Of a stretch of DNA of 64,000 nt, positions 1 to 8,884 are shown in pieces. Made by a program: the position numbers and the translations under genes. The DNA is from Burkholderia sp. GAS332 (GTDB lineage Bacteria; Pseudomonadota; Gammaproteobacteria; Burkholderiales; Burkholderiaceae), in assembly GCA_900142905.1 (NCBI GenBank), contig FSRV01000001.1:248001-312000 (forward strand), read 5' to 3'. The notes under the pieces are model-generated. The model was given only the letters and a program-made list of their open reading frames with translations. It made no database searches and was not told the DNA's origin. Position 1 is the first letter of the stretch, and each line of letters starts with the position of its first letter.

Positions 1-66
1 GCCCACGGATTTCACCCGCGGACTATCGGTTTTAACGTTTGCGGCAAATATTTCATAACCGCCCCC

Positions 67-93
67 TAAATTTTGGCTGGGCGCTGCCGCTAA
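67..93 (+). promoter_or_regulatory. FliA (sigma-28)-like promoter of ycgR
   Basis: TAAA at 67-70, exactly 15 bases, then GCCGCTAA at 86-93. The enterobacterial FliA consensus is TAAA-N15-GCCGATAA, so only one base of the -10 box differs. The element lies 135 bases before the ycgR ATG, which fits a late flagellar gene. No competing sigma-70 boxes were noticed. Confidence 0.72.
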
Positions 94-227
94 TCAGTTA
101 GACCCGATACCGGAAAGCGTTGTAATGTCCGGTTGAATGCGCGTGCTGCGGCTTCGATGAAGACCGCGCGAAAGCCCCGGCAGGAGCCTTGGCACGCGCC
201 CGCAAGAACGAGCATACCGGCAAGCCC

Positions 228-1001
228 ATGGATACTACCCAGTCGCACGGCCAGACCGACGCACCCGGCCAGCCGCACGCCACCCTAGACGAAAGCGCAC
301 CCGATTTCGGCCGTCGCAATCCGCTGGAGATCGGCGTTCAGTTACGCAACCTCGTCAATCGAGGCGATTTCCTCACCGTTGAATACGCGGGCGGTCAGCT
401 CGTGACGCGCCTGCTCGATGTCGACGTGCGCGGGCGCACCTTCACTTTCGATTGGGGCGCGCTCTCCGAGCAGAACAAAGGCTTGTTGGGCGCGCCGCGC
501 TGCCAGTTCCACGCGTCGCCTGACGGCGTGCGCGTCGAGTTCGCCACCGGCACGCCGCGCGAGACCCGCTACGAAGGACTGCCCGCATTCGAGTCCGACT
601 TCCCTGAAGTGCTGTTCTATGTGCAGCGCCGCGAGTATTTCCGCGTCGATGCGCCGATTCTCGATCCGTATATGTGCAGCGGCCGTTTGCCCGAGGGCGA
701 CACGTTCCGCTTCGAAGTGCACGATCTGTCGCTCGGCGGCGTCGGCATGCGCACCACGGATGAACGCGTGGCCGAATTGCCGATGGGCACGCGGCTGCAG
801 GATTGCGAACTGTCGCTCGGCACGCTCGGCCGGCTTTCGCTCGATCTGCAACTGGTGTCGCACCGCTCCACCGCGTTGCCGAACGGCACGCAGCGCTACC
901 AACTCGGTTTCCGTTTTCTGACGCTGCCGGGCAGCGCCGAAAACACGCTGCAACGCCTGATTACGCAACTCGAAATGAAGCGCCGTTCGCTGGTGCGCTG
1001 A
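228..1001 (+). CDS. ycgR: flagellar brake protein YcgR (c-di-GMP-binding PilZ protein)
   Basis: A 257-residue cytoplasmic protein with the two-part layout of YcgR: an N-terminal YcgR domain (about residues 30-125) and a C-terminal PilZ domain. The c-di-GMP motif is intact: RREYFRVDA near residue 134 supplies the RxxxR arginines, and DLSLGGVG near residue 166 is the D/NxSxxG signature. In the family, the ligand-bound protein acts on the switch complex and stator to slow the motor. It opens the late flagellar cluster and has a FliA-like promoter at 67-93. The frame stays open to a TTG at 189, but AGGAG there is only two bases from the TTG, so the ATG at 228 is preferred; its own ribosome site is weak and the start is not certain. 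Confidence 0.9.
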   Translation: MDTTQSHGQTDAPGQPHATLDESAPDFGRRNPLEIGVQLRNLVNRGDFLTVEYAGGQLVTRLLDVDVRGRTFTFDWGALSEQNKGLLGAPRCQFHASPDGVRVEFATGTPRETRYEGLPAFESDFPEVLFYVQRREYFRVDAPILDPYMCSGRLPEGDTFRFEVHDLSLGGVGMRTTDERVAELPMGTRLQDCELSLGTLGRLSLDLQLVSHRSTALPNGTQRYQLGFRFLTLPGSAENTLQRLITQLEMKRRSLVR

Positions 1002-1073
1002 GCGGTGAAGAAGTCTTGCGGCACGCGCCTCGCAAACGTTGAAACAAACGTCGAACAAGCATCGGAATGGCCC

Positions 1074-1100
1074 TCAATTTTTCCTCGTGGGGGCCGTTAA
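1074..1100 (+). promoter_or_regulatory. FliA (sigma-28)-like promoter of flgKL
   Basis: TCAA at 1074-1077, 15 bases, then GCCGTTAA at 1093-1100. This differs from TAAA-N15-GCCGATAA by one base in each box. It lies 58 bases before the flgK ATG, in the short gap after ycgR. With the ycgR promoter it suggests that ycgR and flgKL form separate late transcription units. Confidence 0.65.
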
Positions 1101-1157
1101 ACAGGATGTTCAAGTAACGTGGCGGCAAGCGGTCGGTGTCGCCCTTCAGGATGACGC

Positions 1158-3137
1158 ATGTCAGATCTCATCAGTATCGGCCTCAGCGGACTGAACGCTG
1201 CGCAGTGGGGACTCACGACGACCGGCCAGAACATCAGCAACGCGTCCACGCCGGGCTACTCGATCGAAACGCCGGTCTACGCGGAAAGCGCCGGTTCGTA
1301 CACGGGCTCCGGCTATCTGCCGCAGGGCGTCTCGACGGTCACCGTGCAGCGCCAGTACAGCCAGTACCTGACCACTGCGCTGAACAACGCGCAATCGACA
1401 GGCAGCTCGCTGTCGGCGTACAACACGATGATCTCCCAGCTGAACAATCTGGTCGGCAGCCCGACCGCCGGCATTGCAAGCGCGATCACCAGCTATTTCA
1501 CCGGCATGCAGAACGTCTCGGCCAGCGCCTCCACGCTGTCCACGCGCCAGACCGCGATGAGCGGCGCGCAGACCCTCGTGAACCAGATCAACGCGGCGGG
1601 CCAGCAATACGACTCGCTGCGTCAGAGCGTCAACACGCAGCTCAGCAACACCGTTTCGCAGATCAACAGCTACACGCAGCAGATCGCCCAGTTGAACGGG
1701 CAGATCTCCGCGGCCAGCTCGCAAGGTCAGCCGCCGAACCAGTTGCTGGATCAGCGCGATCTCGCTGTGTCGAACCTGTCGCAACTGGTCGGCGTGAGCG
1801 TCGTGAACACCAACGGCAGCTACAGCGTGTTCATGGGTAACGGCCAGCCGCTCGTGACGTCCACCAATAGCTACAACCTGGGCACGGCGCCTTCGACGGG
1901 CGACACCAGCGAACTGTCGGTTCAGTATCTCGGCCAGGCGGGTGCGAACCCGGCCGCCGCGCCGCAAAACCTGCCGGACAGCTCGGTCACCGGCGGCACG
2001 CTCGGCGGTCTCCTCGCGTTCCGCAGCCAGACGCTCGATCCGGCCGAAGCGCAACTCGGCGCAATTGCGGTGAGCTTCTCCGCGCAGGTCAACGCGCAGA
2101 ACAGCCTCGGCATCACGCTTTCCGGCACCCAGGGCGGCGCGCTGTTCTCGGTAGGCAGCCCGACCGTCTATGCGAATACGCAGAACACCGGCAACGCGTC
2201 GCTGAACGTCTCGTTCGCGAATCCCGCGCAGCCGACCACCGGCGACTACACGCTGGCCTATAACGGTACCGCCTACACGCTGACCGACAATTCGACCGGC
2301 AACGTGGTGGGCTCGGCGACCAATCTCAGCCAGCCGATCAACGGCCTGAATTTCTCGACCACCGGCACGATGAACCCCGGCGATTCGTTCACGGTCGAGC
2401 CGACTCGCGGCGCGCTGAACAGCTTCAACACCGCGACGACGAATCCGGCGGCGATCGCCGCCGCCGCACCGTTGCTCGGCGCCGCAACGGCGAGCAATAC
2501 GGGCAACGCCACGATCACGCAAGGCACGGTGACGGCCGGCTACACGATGCCGAATGCGACCACCACGCTGTCATACAACGGCACCGGCCTGACCGGCTTC
2601 CCCGCGGGATCGACGGTGACGGTGACGGCTGGCACGCCGCCGACCACCACGACCTACAACACCGCCACCACACCCGTCGTGCCGTATTCGGCAGCCACGG
2701 GCGCGACGCTGACGATCAACAACGCCACCGCCGGGCAGATGAACAAGGTCTCGGTGACGATCAGCGGCGCACCGGCGACCGGCGACACGTTCACCATCGG
2801 CCCGAACACCGGCGCGAGCAACGACGGCCGCAACGCGCTGGCACTGTCGAACCTGTCCACGGCGCAGACCTTGGCGGGCGGCACGGTCACGCTGACGGGT
2901 GCGTATGCGAACTACGTCAACCAGATCGGCAACCAGACCAACCAGATTCAGACCTCGAGCACGGCGCAGACTTCGCTGGTGACGCAGATCACCACCGCGC
3001 AGCAGTCGGTCTCGGGCGTGAACATCAACGAAGAAGCAGCCAACCTGCTTCAGTATCAGCAGCTGTATCAGGCCAACAGCAAGGTCATTCAGACCGCGCA
3101 GACCCTGTTCCAGACGCTGCTCGGCATCTTCCAGTGA
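1158..3137 (+). CDS. flgK: flagellar hook-associated protein 1 (FlgK)
   Basis: A 659-residue secreted structural protein that forms the first hook-filament junction layer. The conserved N-terminal helix region SIGLSGLNAAQWGLTTTGQN-ISNASTPGYS (residues 5-35) is typical of flagellar rod/hook/HAP proteins, and the C-terminal helix INEEAANLLQYQQLYQANSK with the closing LFQTLLGIFQ matches the FlgK end. The Ala/Thr/Gly/Asn-rich middle (about residues 230-580) is the variable outer domain and is longer than in the roughly 550-residue enteric protein. AGGA at 1148-1151 precedes the ATG. flgL follows after 10 bases, so the two are translated from one message. Confidence 0.97.
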   Translation: MSDLISIGLSGLNAAQWGLTTTGQNISNASTPGYSIETPVYAESAGSYTGSGYLPQGVSTVTVQRQYSQYLTTALNNAQSTGSSLSAYNTMISQLNNLVGSPTAGIASAITSYFTGMQNVSASASTLSTRQTAMSGAQTLVNQINAAGQQYDSLRQSVNTQLSNTVSQINSYTQQIAQLNGQISAASSQGQPPNQLLDQRDLAVSNLSQLVGVSVVNTNGSYSVFMGNGQPLVTSTNSYNLGTAPSTGDTSELSVQYLGQAGANPAAAPQNLPDSSVTGGTLGGLLAFRSQTLDPAEAQLGAIAVSFSAQVNAQNSLGITLSGTQGGALFSVGSPTVYANTQNTGNASLNVSFANPAQPTTGDYTLAYNGTAYTLTDNSTGNVVGSATNLSQPINGLNFSTTGTMNPGDSFTVEPTRGALNSFNTATTNPAAIAAAAPLLGAATASNTGNATITQGTVTAGYTMPNATTTLSYNGTGLTGFPAGSTVTVTAGTPPTTTTYNTATTPVVPYSAATGATLTINNATAGQMNKVSVTISGAPATGDTFTIGPNTGASNDGRNALALSNLSTAQTLAGGTVTLTGAYANYVNQIGNQTNQIQTSSTAQTSLVTQITTAQQSVSGVNINEEAANLLQYQQLYQANSKVIQTAQTLFQTLLGIFQ

Positions 3138-3147
3138 GGCGTTGAAC

Positions 3148-4368
3148 ATGCGTATCTCCAGCATGCAGTACTTCAACATGAACGTGGCGACGATGAGCGA
3201 TCAGCAAGCTCAGTTGTCGCAACTGTACGCACAGATCTCGAGCGGCGTGAGCCTCTCCACGCCGTCGGACAATCCGCTCGGCGCGGCGCAGGCGGTGCTG
3301 TTGAGTTCGACGGCGCAGAGCCTGTCGCAGTACACGACCAACCAGGGCACCGCGCTCGCTTCGCTGCAACAGGAAGACTCGACGCTCGGCAGCGTCAACA
3401 CGGTGCTGCAGACCATTCACACGCTGGTGTTGCGGGCCGGCGACGGTTCGCTGACCAACGGCGACCGCGGCTCGATCGCGACGCAATTGCAGAGCTTGCG
3501 CAGCCAGTTGGTCACGCTCGCCAATTCGACCGATCCGCAGGGCAACGCCTTGTTCGGCGGTTATCAAAGCACCACGCAGCCGTACACCACCAACTCGGCC
3601 GGTGCTGTGACCTATTCAGGCGACAGCGGCACGCCTTCCATGCAGGTCACTGCCGGGCACACCGTTCAGACTGGTGACAACGGTATCGCGATCTTCGGCA
3701 GCGTTGCGGCCATCGGCACGAGCTCGGTCCCGGCCGCCACGACTGGCAACGGGGGCACGGGCGTGATCAGCACCGTCAGCCTGACGAACCCAACCAACCC
3801 GGCCAATGCGGATACGTACCAGATCAACTTCACGTCGGCGACCACCTACACGGTGACCCAGACCCCGCCGACCGGGGCGCCGACCACGAGTCTGCCGCAA
3901 CCGTTTACAGCTGGCAACGCGATCACGCTCGGCGGCCAGACGGTGAACATCACCGGCGCGCCGAACGCGGGCGATAGCTTCACGGTGACGCCGGCCACGC
4001 AAGGCAGCACGGATGTGTTCGCCAATCTGAGCCAGTTGATCACCACGTTGCAAACGCCGGTGTCCAGCGGCGCCTCGACGGCCAGTTACCAGAGCGGGCT
4101 GACCACCAGCATGACCCAGCTCGAAAACACGATGAACAACGTCGTGACCGCGCAGGCCGCGGTGGGTGGTCGCGAGCAGCAAGTGCAGGCGTTGCAGACG
4201 GTCACGCAGACCAACACATTGCAGACGGCGAGCAACCTGGCGGATCTGACCCAGACCGACATGGTCAAGACGATCGGCCAGTACACGATGGCGCAAAATG
4301 CGCTGCAGGCGGCGCAGCAGGCGTTTGTGAAGATTCAGAGCGTGTCGCTGTTCCAGTACCTGAACTAA
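3148..4368 (+). CDS. flgL: flagellar hook-associated protein 3 (FlgL)
   Basis: A 406-residue junction protein, second layer between hook and filament. The N-terminus MRISSMQYFNMNV followed by QLSQLYAQISSGVSLSTPSD-NPLGAAQAVLL is the flagellin-like D0/D1 segment of FlgL, and the C-terminal coiled helix ends LQAAQQAFVKIQSVSLFQYLN. The central part (about residues 150-300) is low-complexity Thr/Ala/Gly. The ATG at 3148 has GAGG eight bases upstream; a TTG six bases earlier is in frame but less well placed. It is co-transcribed with flgK and followed by a strong hairpin terminator at 4393-4429. Confidence 0.96.
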   Translation: MRISSMQYFNMNVATMSDQQAQLSQLYAQISSGVSLSTPSDNPLGAAQAVLLSSTAQSLSQYTTNQGTALASLQQEDSTLGSVNTVLQTIHTLVLRAGDGSLTNGDRGSIATQLQSLRSQLVTLANSTDPQGNALFGGYQSTTQPYTTNSAGAVTYSGDSGTPSMQVTAGHTVQTGDNGIAIFGSVAAIGTSSVPAATTGNGGTGVISTVSLTNPTNPANADTYQINFTSATTYTVTQTPPTGAPTTSLPQPFTAGNAITLGGQTVNITGAPNAGDSFTVTPATQGSTDVFANLSQLITTLQTPVSSGASTASYQSGLTTSMTQLENTMNNVVTAQAAVGGREQQVQALQTVTQTNTLQTASNLADLTQTDMVKTIGQYTMAQNALQAAQQAFVKIQSVSLFQYLN

Positions 4369-4392
4369 GCGGGCAAGTCGTCTGAAACAGGG

Positions 4393-4429
4393 AAGGGCGG
4401 AAGCCGGCGTGAGCCGGTTCCGCCCTTTT
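4393..4429 (+). terminator. Rho-independent terminator after flgL
   Basis: AAGGGCGGAA pairs with TTCCGCCCTT and CCGGC pairs with GCCGG, with one bulged G and a GTGA loop, followed by TTTT. It lies 24 bases after the flgL stop. The A-rich start of the stem could also let it work for the convergent minus-strand lipoprotein gene ending at 4470. Confidence 0.85.
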
Positions 4430-4469
4430 GCATTTTGCGTGGCGTTGGCGAAGAGGCGGCGATCAGCAC

Positions 4470-5480
4470 TCAGTCCGGCCGCGTCGACGCGGCGCGGCGA
4501 TCGAGCTCGGCCTGAGTGGGCAACGAGTCGGGTTTCACGCGCGTTGACGCTGGAATGCAAAAACGATGGTTGGCGAAATCGAATGCCGCCCTGTCAAGTT
4601 TGTACAGAAAACTGATACCGAGGGCCGAGCGGCTGTCGGCTTCGTCAAATGCCAGACCGTCGACACGAATACCCGCCAACGATATCGATTTCGGCTTTAG
4701 CAACGCGTGGCGCCATGACTGTCCGGCTGGTGCGGAGGGCGAAAATATGACTTCCGCCGCGACACCATGGCCGGAGCGGAGGGCCGACACCAGCGTGCGG
4801 TTCAGATTCCCGCTTAGCCTGCCGTCGGCGCTCGTATCAAGGATAAACCATTCCGGCTGGCCGCCGACGTCGAGTTGGATGGCGGGTTTGCCTCCCTCGA
4901 TCATTTCCATTGCGGTACAGACAAGGGCGTCGCGCGTTCGCGAGAAGAATCGGGAATCGTAGCGGTAGCCGCTCATCGTGCCCGCACCACGGTTCCATAA
5001 CCAGTTCAGCGTAGTGATCGCCGGTAGTCCAAGCAAGCCGTCGATCTGGCCGTATTGCGCGGCAATCTGCCGGTAGTCGAAGGCGGCTGCGGTGGAACCG
5101 TCGGGAAGTGTCCACTGATCGTTTTTCAGTGGGGGCAGCCAGTAATAATCGGGTGATTCGCCGGCCTGCGTGACCGAATCGTTCACGCATTCCTGTGCCT
5201 CGCATTCGGACTGTGTAAGTTGCTTCAGATCGCGCTTCGCCATGGTGGTATCGACAACCATGGTCAGCGCATTGGTAGAAAACACAAAGCGATAAGTATG
5301 CGGCCCCGACACGAGCTTCGCGAACAACAGGCTGTTCGGTGCCGGATCGATTGGAATGACCGTGAGCGCGTCGTTCCTCGGCGTGCAAGCGCTCGCGGCA
5401 ATAATGAAAACAGCAATCGTGAGGCGATTCGCGGCGGTATTAGCGCGGCAACACCAATGGACTTTACGCTCAGGCAACAT
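4470..5480 (-). CDS. retropepsin-like putative lipoprotein with degenerate active site
   Basis: A 336-residue protein, paralogous to the next gene. The N-terminus has basic residues, a hydrophobic stretch and IAASAC, a weak lipobox (Ala at -3), so it is probably an outer-envelope lipoprotein. It has the two-lobed layout of retroviral-type aspartic proteases: the first lobe aligns as YRFVFSTNALTMVVD where the paralogue has YQFLFDTGATTNVID, so the catalytic Asp-Thr-Gly is lost; the second lobe keeps WFILDTSADG (DTS). Both share a LLGLPAI/LGMRSI block and a closing FDFANHRFC/FDFEANRFC block. The ATG at 5480 is favoured by AGGAAAG just upstream; another in-frame ATG is at 5492. It may be a non-catalytic or regulatory relative; the function is unknown. 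Confidence 0.72.
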   Translation of the reverse strand: MLPERKVHWCCRANTAANRLTIAVFIIAASACTPRNDALTVIPIDPAPNSLLFAKLVSGPHTYRFVFSTNALTMVVDTTMAKRDLKQLTQSECEAQECVNDSVTQAGESPDYYWLPPLKNDQWTLPDGSTAAAFDYRQIAAQYGQIDGLLGLPAITTLNWLWNRGAGTMSGYRYDSRFFSRTRDALVCTAMEMIEGGKPAIQLDVGGQPEWFILDTSADGRLSGNLNRTLVSALRSGHGVAAEVIFSPSAPAGQSWRHALLKPKSISLAGIRVDGLAFDEADSRSALGISFLYKLDRAAFDFANHRFCIPASTRVKPDSLPTQAELDRRAASTRPD

Positions 5481-5609
5481 AGCTTTCCTCATATTCGATG
5501 ACGACCGGGAAGTCGAATGTGGGTGGTTTCGTCTGCACCTGGGGATGCGCCTGCGATGACAGGCACACGGCGCAGCGGAAAATCGTGCGTCTCGAAGATG
5601 CCTGCCGTT

Positions 5610-6674
5610 TCATTCGCGGACGGCCGGCGCGGCCAGTTCGGCCCGAGTAGGGAGCTTGTCCGGCATGGTCCGTATCGGCGGAGCGACGCAGAAGCGGTTC
5701 GCCTCGAAATCGAACGCAACGCGCTCGAACCGGTTGATGAAACCCATGCCGAGGCGCGCCGACGAGAGTGCAATTTGCTCGAAGACAAGGTTGTCGAACG
5801 TGAGGTGTTCGAAGCGCGCTGCCCTCACCTGCACAAACGTGTCGGATTCACGTGTTGCCGGATCGACGCTTTGCCCGTTGCTGGCTGTCACCTCGTCGCT
5901 TAGCGCTTTCATATGACGCAGCACGGCGACGTCGGCGATTGACAACGAACCGCTGTAATGGGTGACGAAGCCCGTGTCGATAACGAACCATGTGGCGCCC
6001 CACGACTGCAGATCCAGTGCGATCGCGGGTAGGCCGTCGGGTTGAATACTGATGGGGGTGCAGGCCATGTTGCGGAGCAGGGGCGCGAAGATTTTCGAGC
6101 CGAAGCGATAGCCGTCGAGCCGGCCAGCGTTGCGATCCCATATCCAGTTCAAGGCAGCAATCGAACGCATGCCGAGTACGCCGTCCAAAGGTGTACCGGC
6201 GATCTGCGAAAGACGCGCCAGTTCGGGGGCATCGACAGAGGGAATCAGGCCGGAGGACGATATCGTCCAGCGTCCATAGCGCACTGACGACGCCCGGTAA
6301 TACTGGATCGCGGCGGCGGCGCCGCCCAGCAGACTGGTGCTGCGGGGCAAAGGCTCCTGATAGCGTTCCCACTGGCGCATCTGTTCCTCGCTCATGCGTC
6401 CAAGACGCCGCGCGGCGATCTGCGGATCGATCACATTCGTGGTCGCTCCGGTGTCGAAGAGGAACTGATACCGATGCGCGCCGATGTTCACCGTCAGGAC
6501 TGGCGGCATACCGCCAGGCTGGAGCGGTACAACGGCTACGGGTTCGTTGTGCCTTGAACAGGCGACCAGCGTGACCGTCATCAAGGCAATACCCAGAACA
6601 CGGTTCAACGCAGCTTTGCCGACGGGCGAGGAAGGGGGCGCGGACGCACGCGCGGGGATAGACCGATTTAACAT
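5610..6674 (-). CDS. retropepsin-like aspartic protease lipoprotein
   Basis: A 354-residue putative lipoprotein. A basic N-terminus is followed by LGIALMTVTLVAC, a good lipobox with Cys near residue 39. YQFLFDTGATTNVID (near residue 73) carries the DTGA motif of retropepsin-type aspartic proteases, and a second lobe has WFVIDTGFVTHYSGSL (near residue 231). This suggests a single-chain two-motif protease acting at the envelope, but activity is inferred only. GGGAGC precedes the ATG. It lies 129 bases upstream of the paralogue on the same strand, so the two may form one unit. Lying between flgL and fliR, the pair interrupts the flagellar cluster; nothing in the sequence ties it to motility. Confidence 0.75.
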   Translation of the reverse strand: MLNRSIPARASAPPSSPVGKAALNRVLGIALMTVTLVACSRHNEPVAVVPLQPGGMPPVLTVNIGAHRYQFLFDTGATTNVIDPQIAARRLGRMSEEQMRQWERYQEPLPRSTSLLGGAAAAIQYYRASSVRYGRWTISSSGLIPSVDAPELARLSQIAGTPLDGVLGMRSIAALNWIWDRNAGRLDGYRFGSKIFAPLLRNMACTPISIQPDGLPAIALDLQSWGATWFVIDTGFVTHYSGSLSIADVAVLRHMKALSDEVTASNGQSVDPATRESDTFVQVRAARFEHLTFDNLVFEQIALSSARLGMGFINRFERVAFDFEANRFCVAPPIRTMPDKLPTRAELAAPAVRE

Positions 6675-6899
6675 GAGCGCTCCCTGAAAGCGACAGGATC
6701 GGACGGTTCCGCTGATGGGAACCGGCGGTCCGCGCAGGCCTGCCGGGTTTCCGGAAATCTCCGGGTTCAGGGTTCATTGGACGCGGCGGTCCAGAGCAGG
6801 TGGCGGATGAGTTACGCTACCGGCGTCATTGATTGACGCGAATCAGACGATGCTTAAAAACATCAAGGGAGTGGGGCGAAGCGACGCAGTGCCGCCGCG

Positions 6900-7682
6900 C
6901 TATTTCAACCCGGCCGCCACGCGTCCCATCTGATCGATGCCGACGTCGAACAGGCGCATGAAGAATGGAATCATGTTCGGAATCATCAGCTGCAGGAGCA
7001 GCATGCCGACCAGCATCGTCAGCGGAAAGCCGATCTGGAATACGCCGATTTGTGGCGCGGCGCGGTTCAGGATGCCGAGCGAGATGTTGGCGATCAGGAG
7101 TGCGACGACGACCGGCAGCGACAGCAGCAGCCCCGCCGAAAACACCGTGCTGCCGAAATTCGCCAGGGTGCGCCAGCCGGGCGCGCCGAGGATGTTCGCC
7201 GACACCGGCACCGACTGGAACGTGGTCAGCAGCGCGCTGATCATCTGCAGATGGCCGTCGATCACCAGAAACACCAGCATCGCGATCGTGGTCATGTAGG
7301 TTGACAGCACCTGGCTCGAACTGCTCGCCTGCGCGTCGAAGAACGTCGCGAAACCGAGGCCCATGCCCAGACCGACGAAATCACCGGTAGCGCCGATCGC
7401 CTGAAACACGATCTGCATTGTCATGCCGAGCGCGATGCCGATCAGGAACTGGTTGACGATGATCCACACACCTTCGGCGGAAAACACTGTGACTTGCGGC
7501 AGCGCACCGAGCGTGGGCGCGACGATGATCGTGATGAAGGCCGCGAGGCCGATCTTCACCCGCATCGGCAGCGAGCGGTTGCCGAGCACCGGCGCGGTCG
7601 CCACCAGCGCGAGAATTCGTACGAACGGCCACAGGAACGCCGTGAGCCAGGCGTTCAGTTGGGCGTAGGTGACGGAAAACAT
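6900..7682 (-). CDS. fliR: flagellar export gate protein FliR
   Basis: A 260-residue inner-membrane protein of the flagellar type III export gate. It starts MFSVTYAQLNAWLTAFLWPF-VRILALVATAPVLGNRSLP, characteristic of FliR, and has about six hydrophobic segments, ending LFDVGIDQMGRVAAGLK. In the family it assembles with FliP5 and FliQ4 into the helical gate through which rod, hook and filament subunits leave the cell. It is the last gene of the fliLMNOPQR unit, 33 bases after fliQ. flhB, a usual neighbour in many genomes, is not next to it. Confidence 0.96.
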   Translation of the reverse strand: MFSVTYAQLNAWLTAFLWPFVRILALVATAPVLGNRSLPMRVKIGLAAFITIIVAPTLGALPQVTVFSAEGVWIIVNQFLIGIALGMTMQIVFQAIGATGDFVGLGMGLGFATFFDAQASSSSQVLSTYMTTIAMLVFLVIDGHLQMISALLTTFQSVPVSANILGAPGWRTLANFGSTVFSAGLLLSLPVVVALLIANISLGILNRAAPQIGVFQIGFPLTMLVGMLLLQLMIPNMIPFFMRLFDVGIDQMGRVAAGLK

Positions 7683-7715
7683 GACGGTGGGGAAGGGCGG
7701 AAGCCGGCGCCGTGC

Positions 7716-7985
7716 TCAGTTGACGAGCGACGGGATGTTGGTGAGCGTCTGGCGCAGATAGTCGAGCATGGTGGTCAACATCCACGGACCGGCGATCACC
7801 ATCGTGATGGCGATGGCGAGCAGCTTCGGAATGAACGACAGCGTGGTTTCGTTGATCTGCGTAGCGGCCTGGAACAGGCTCACCACCAGACCGACCACCA
7901 GCGCGACCAGCAGCAAGGGCGCGGCAAGCAGCAGGCCGACGTACATGGCCTGGTGCGCGAGCGTCATGACGGATTCTTGATTCAT
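7716..7985 (-). CDS. fliQ: flagellar export gate protein FliQ
   Basis: An 89-residue protein with two transmembrane helices (about residues 16-40 and 50-75), starting MNQESVMTLAHQAMYV and carrying the family pattern LLVALVVGLVVSLFQAATQI followed by NETTLSFIPK. It packs around FliP and FliR in the export gate. The frame stays open for 36 more codons upstream, but that part is not FliQ-like and crosses the intergenic gap. It lies 65 bases after fliP and 33 before fliR. Confidence 0.96.
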   Translation of the reverse strand: MNQESVMTLAHQAMYVGLLLAAPLLLVALVVGLVVSLFQAATQINETTLSFIPKLLAIAITMVIAGPWMLTTMLDYLRQTLTNIPSLVN

Positions 7986-8050
7986 GGCGAGTCGACCGGA
8001 TGTGTGAGGGGTTGGGTGGCGCAGCTCAGTGACGTAACTAAGTGACCCGG

Positions 8051-8884
8051 TTAAACAAAGCTCTGTGCGAGCGAGCCGAGCAGCAATTGCCAACCATCGA
8101 CCAGCACGAACAGCATCAGCTTGAACGGTAGCGAGATGGTGGCGGGCGACACCATCATCATCCCCATCGACATCAGCACGCTCGCCACCACCATGTCGAT
8201 GATCAGGAACGGGATGAAAATCGTGAAGCCGATCTGGAAGCCCGTTTTCAGTTCGCTCGTCACAAACGACGGCACCAGCAGCGACAGCGGCACATCTTCC
8301 GGACCTTGCATCGGCGCGGCGTGCGAGATGCGGGCGAACAACGCGAGATCGCTTTCGCGGGTCTGGCGCAGCATGAAGGTCTTGAACGGCGCGAGGCCGC
8401 GGCTGACGGCCGTCTCCATCGGCATCGAGCCTTCGGAGAACGGTTTGTAGCCGTCGTTATAGGCCTTGTCCAGCACCGGCGACATCACGAATAGCGTGAG
8501 GAACAGCGCGAGACCGACCAGCACCTGGTTAGGCGGCGTGGTGGTCGTGCCGAGCGCCTGGCGCAGCAACGACAACACGATGATGATGCGCGTGAAGCTC
8601 GTCATCATCAGCACCATCGCCGGCAGGAACGACAGCATCGTGAGCAGCAGCATCGTCTGCACGCTCAACGAGTAGGTCGTGCCACCGTTCGGGCCCGGGC
8701 TCGTGTTGAAGGCCGGCAAGCCGGCGGTTTGCGCGAACGACAGCGTCGGCAGCGCGAGCATCAGCGCAGGCACTACGACTGGCGCGACTCGGCGCAGCAC
8801 GGGAATGACTTTCGAGGCGGCAGAAGACATGCGAGTGGCGTGCACGTGACGCACAGATTGCGCTGATTGAAGACTGAACTGCAT
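8051..8884 (-). CDS. fliP: flagellar export gate protein FliP
   Basis: A 277-residue protein with a cleavable signal segment (hydrophobic run ending LPTLSFAQ near residue 53) and then the FliP core: [60 protein letters not shown]. FliP forms the pentameric heart of the export gate. The ATG overlaps the fliO stop by one base (TAATG), which argues for this start over the much longer open frame that reaches 9220 on top of fliO. A second ATG 18 codons in is possible. Confidence 0.96.
   Translation of the reverse strand: MQFSLQSAQSVRHVHATRMSSAASKVIPVLRRVAPVVVPALMLALPTLSFAQTAGLPAFNTSPGPNGGTTYSLSVQTMLLLTMLSFLPAMVLMMTSFTRIIIVLSLLRQALGTTTTPPNQVLVGLALFLTLFVMSPVLDKAYNDGYKPFSEGSMPMETAVSRGLAPFKTFMLRQTRESDLALFARISHAAPMQGPEDVPLSLLVPSFVTSELKTGFQIGFTIFIPFLIIDMVVASVLMSMGMMMVSPATISLPFKLMLFVLVDGWQLLLGSLAQSFV

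Noticed and set aside
342..1058. Long minus-strand frame opposite ycgR (238 residues), and similar long antisense frames opposite flgK (1161-2522), ahcY (37857-39338), dppA (42912-44432) and slt (58545-60473)
   Set aside because: Typical antisense frames of GC-rich genes: Arg/Ala/His-rich, without domain motifs, opposite well-recognised genes.
1069..1096. GGCCCTC...GGGGGCC as a terminator after ycgR
   Set aside because: Weak pairing and no T-run; the stretch fits better as the flgKL promoter.
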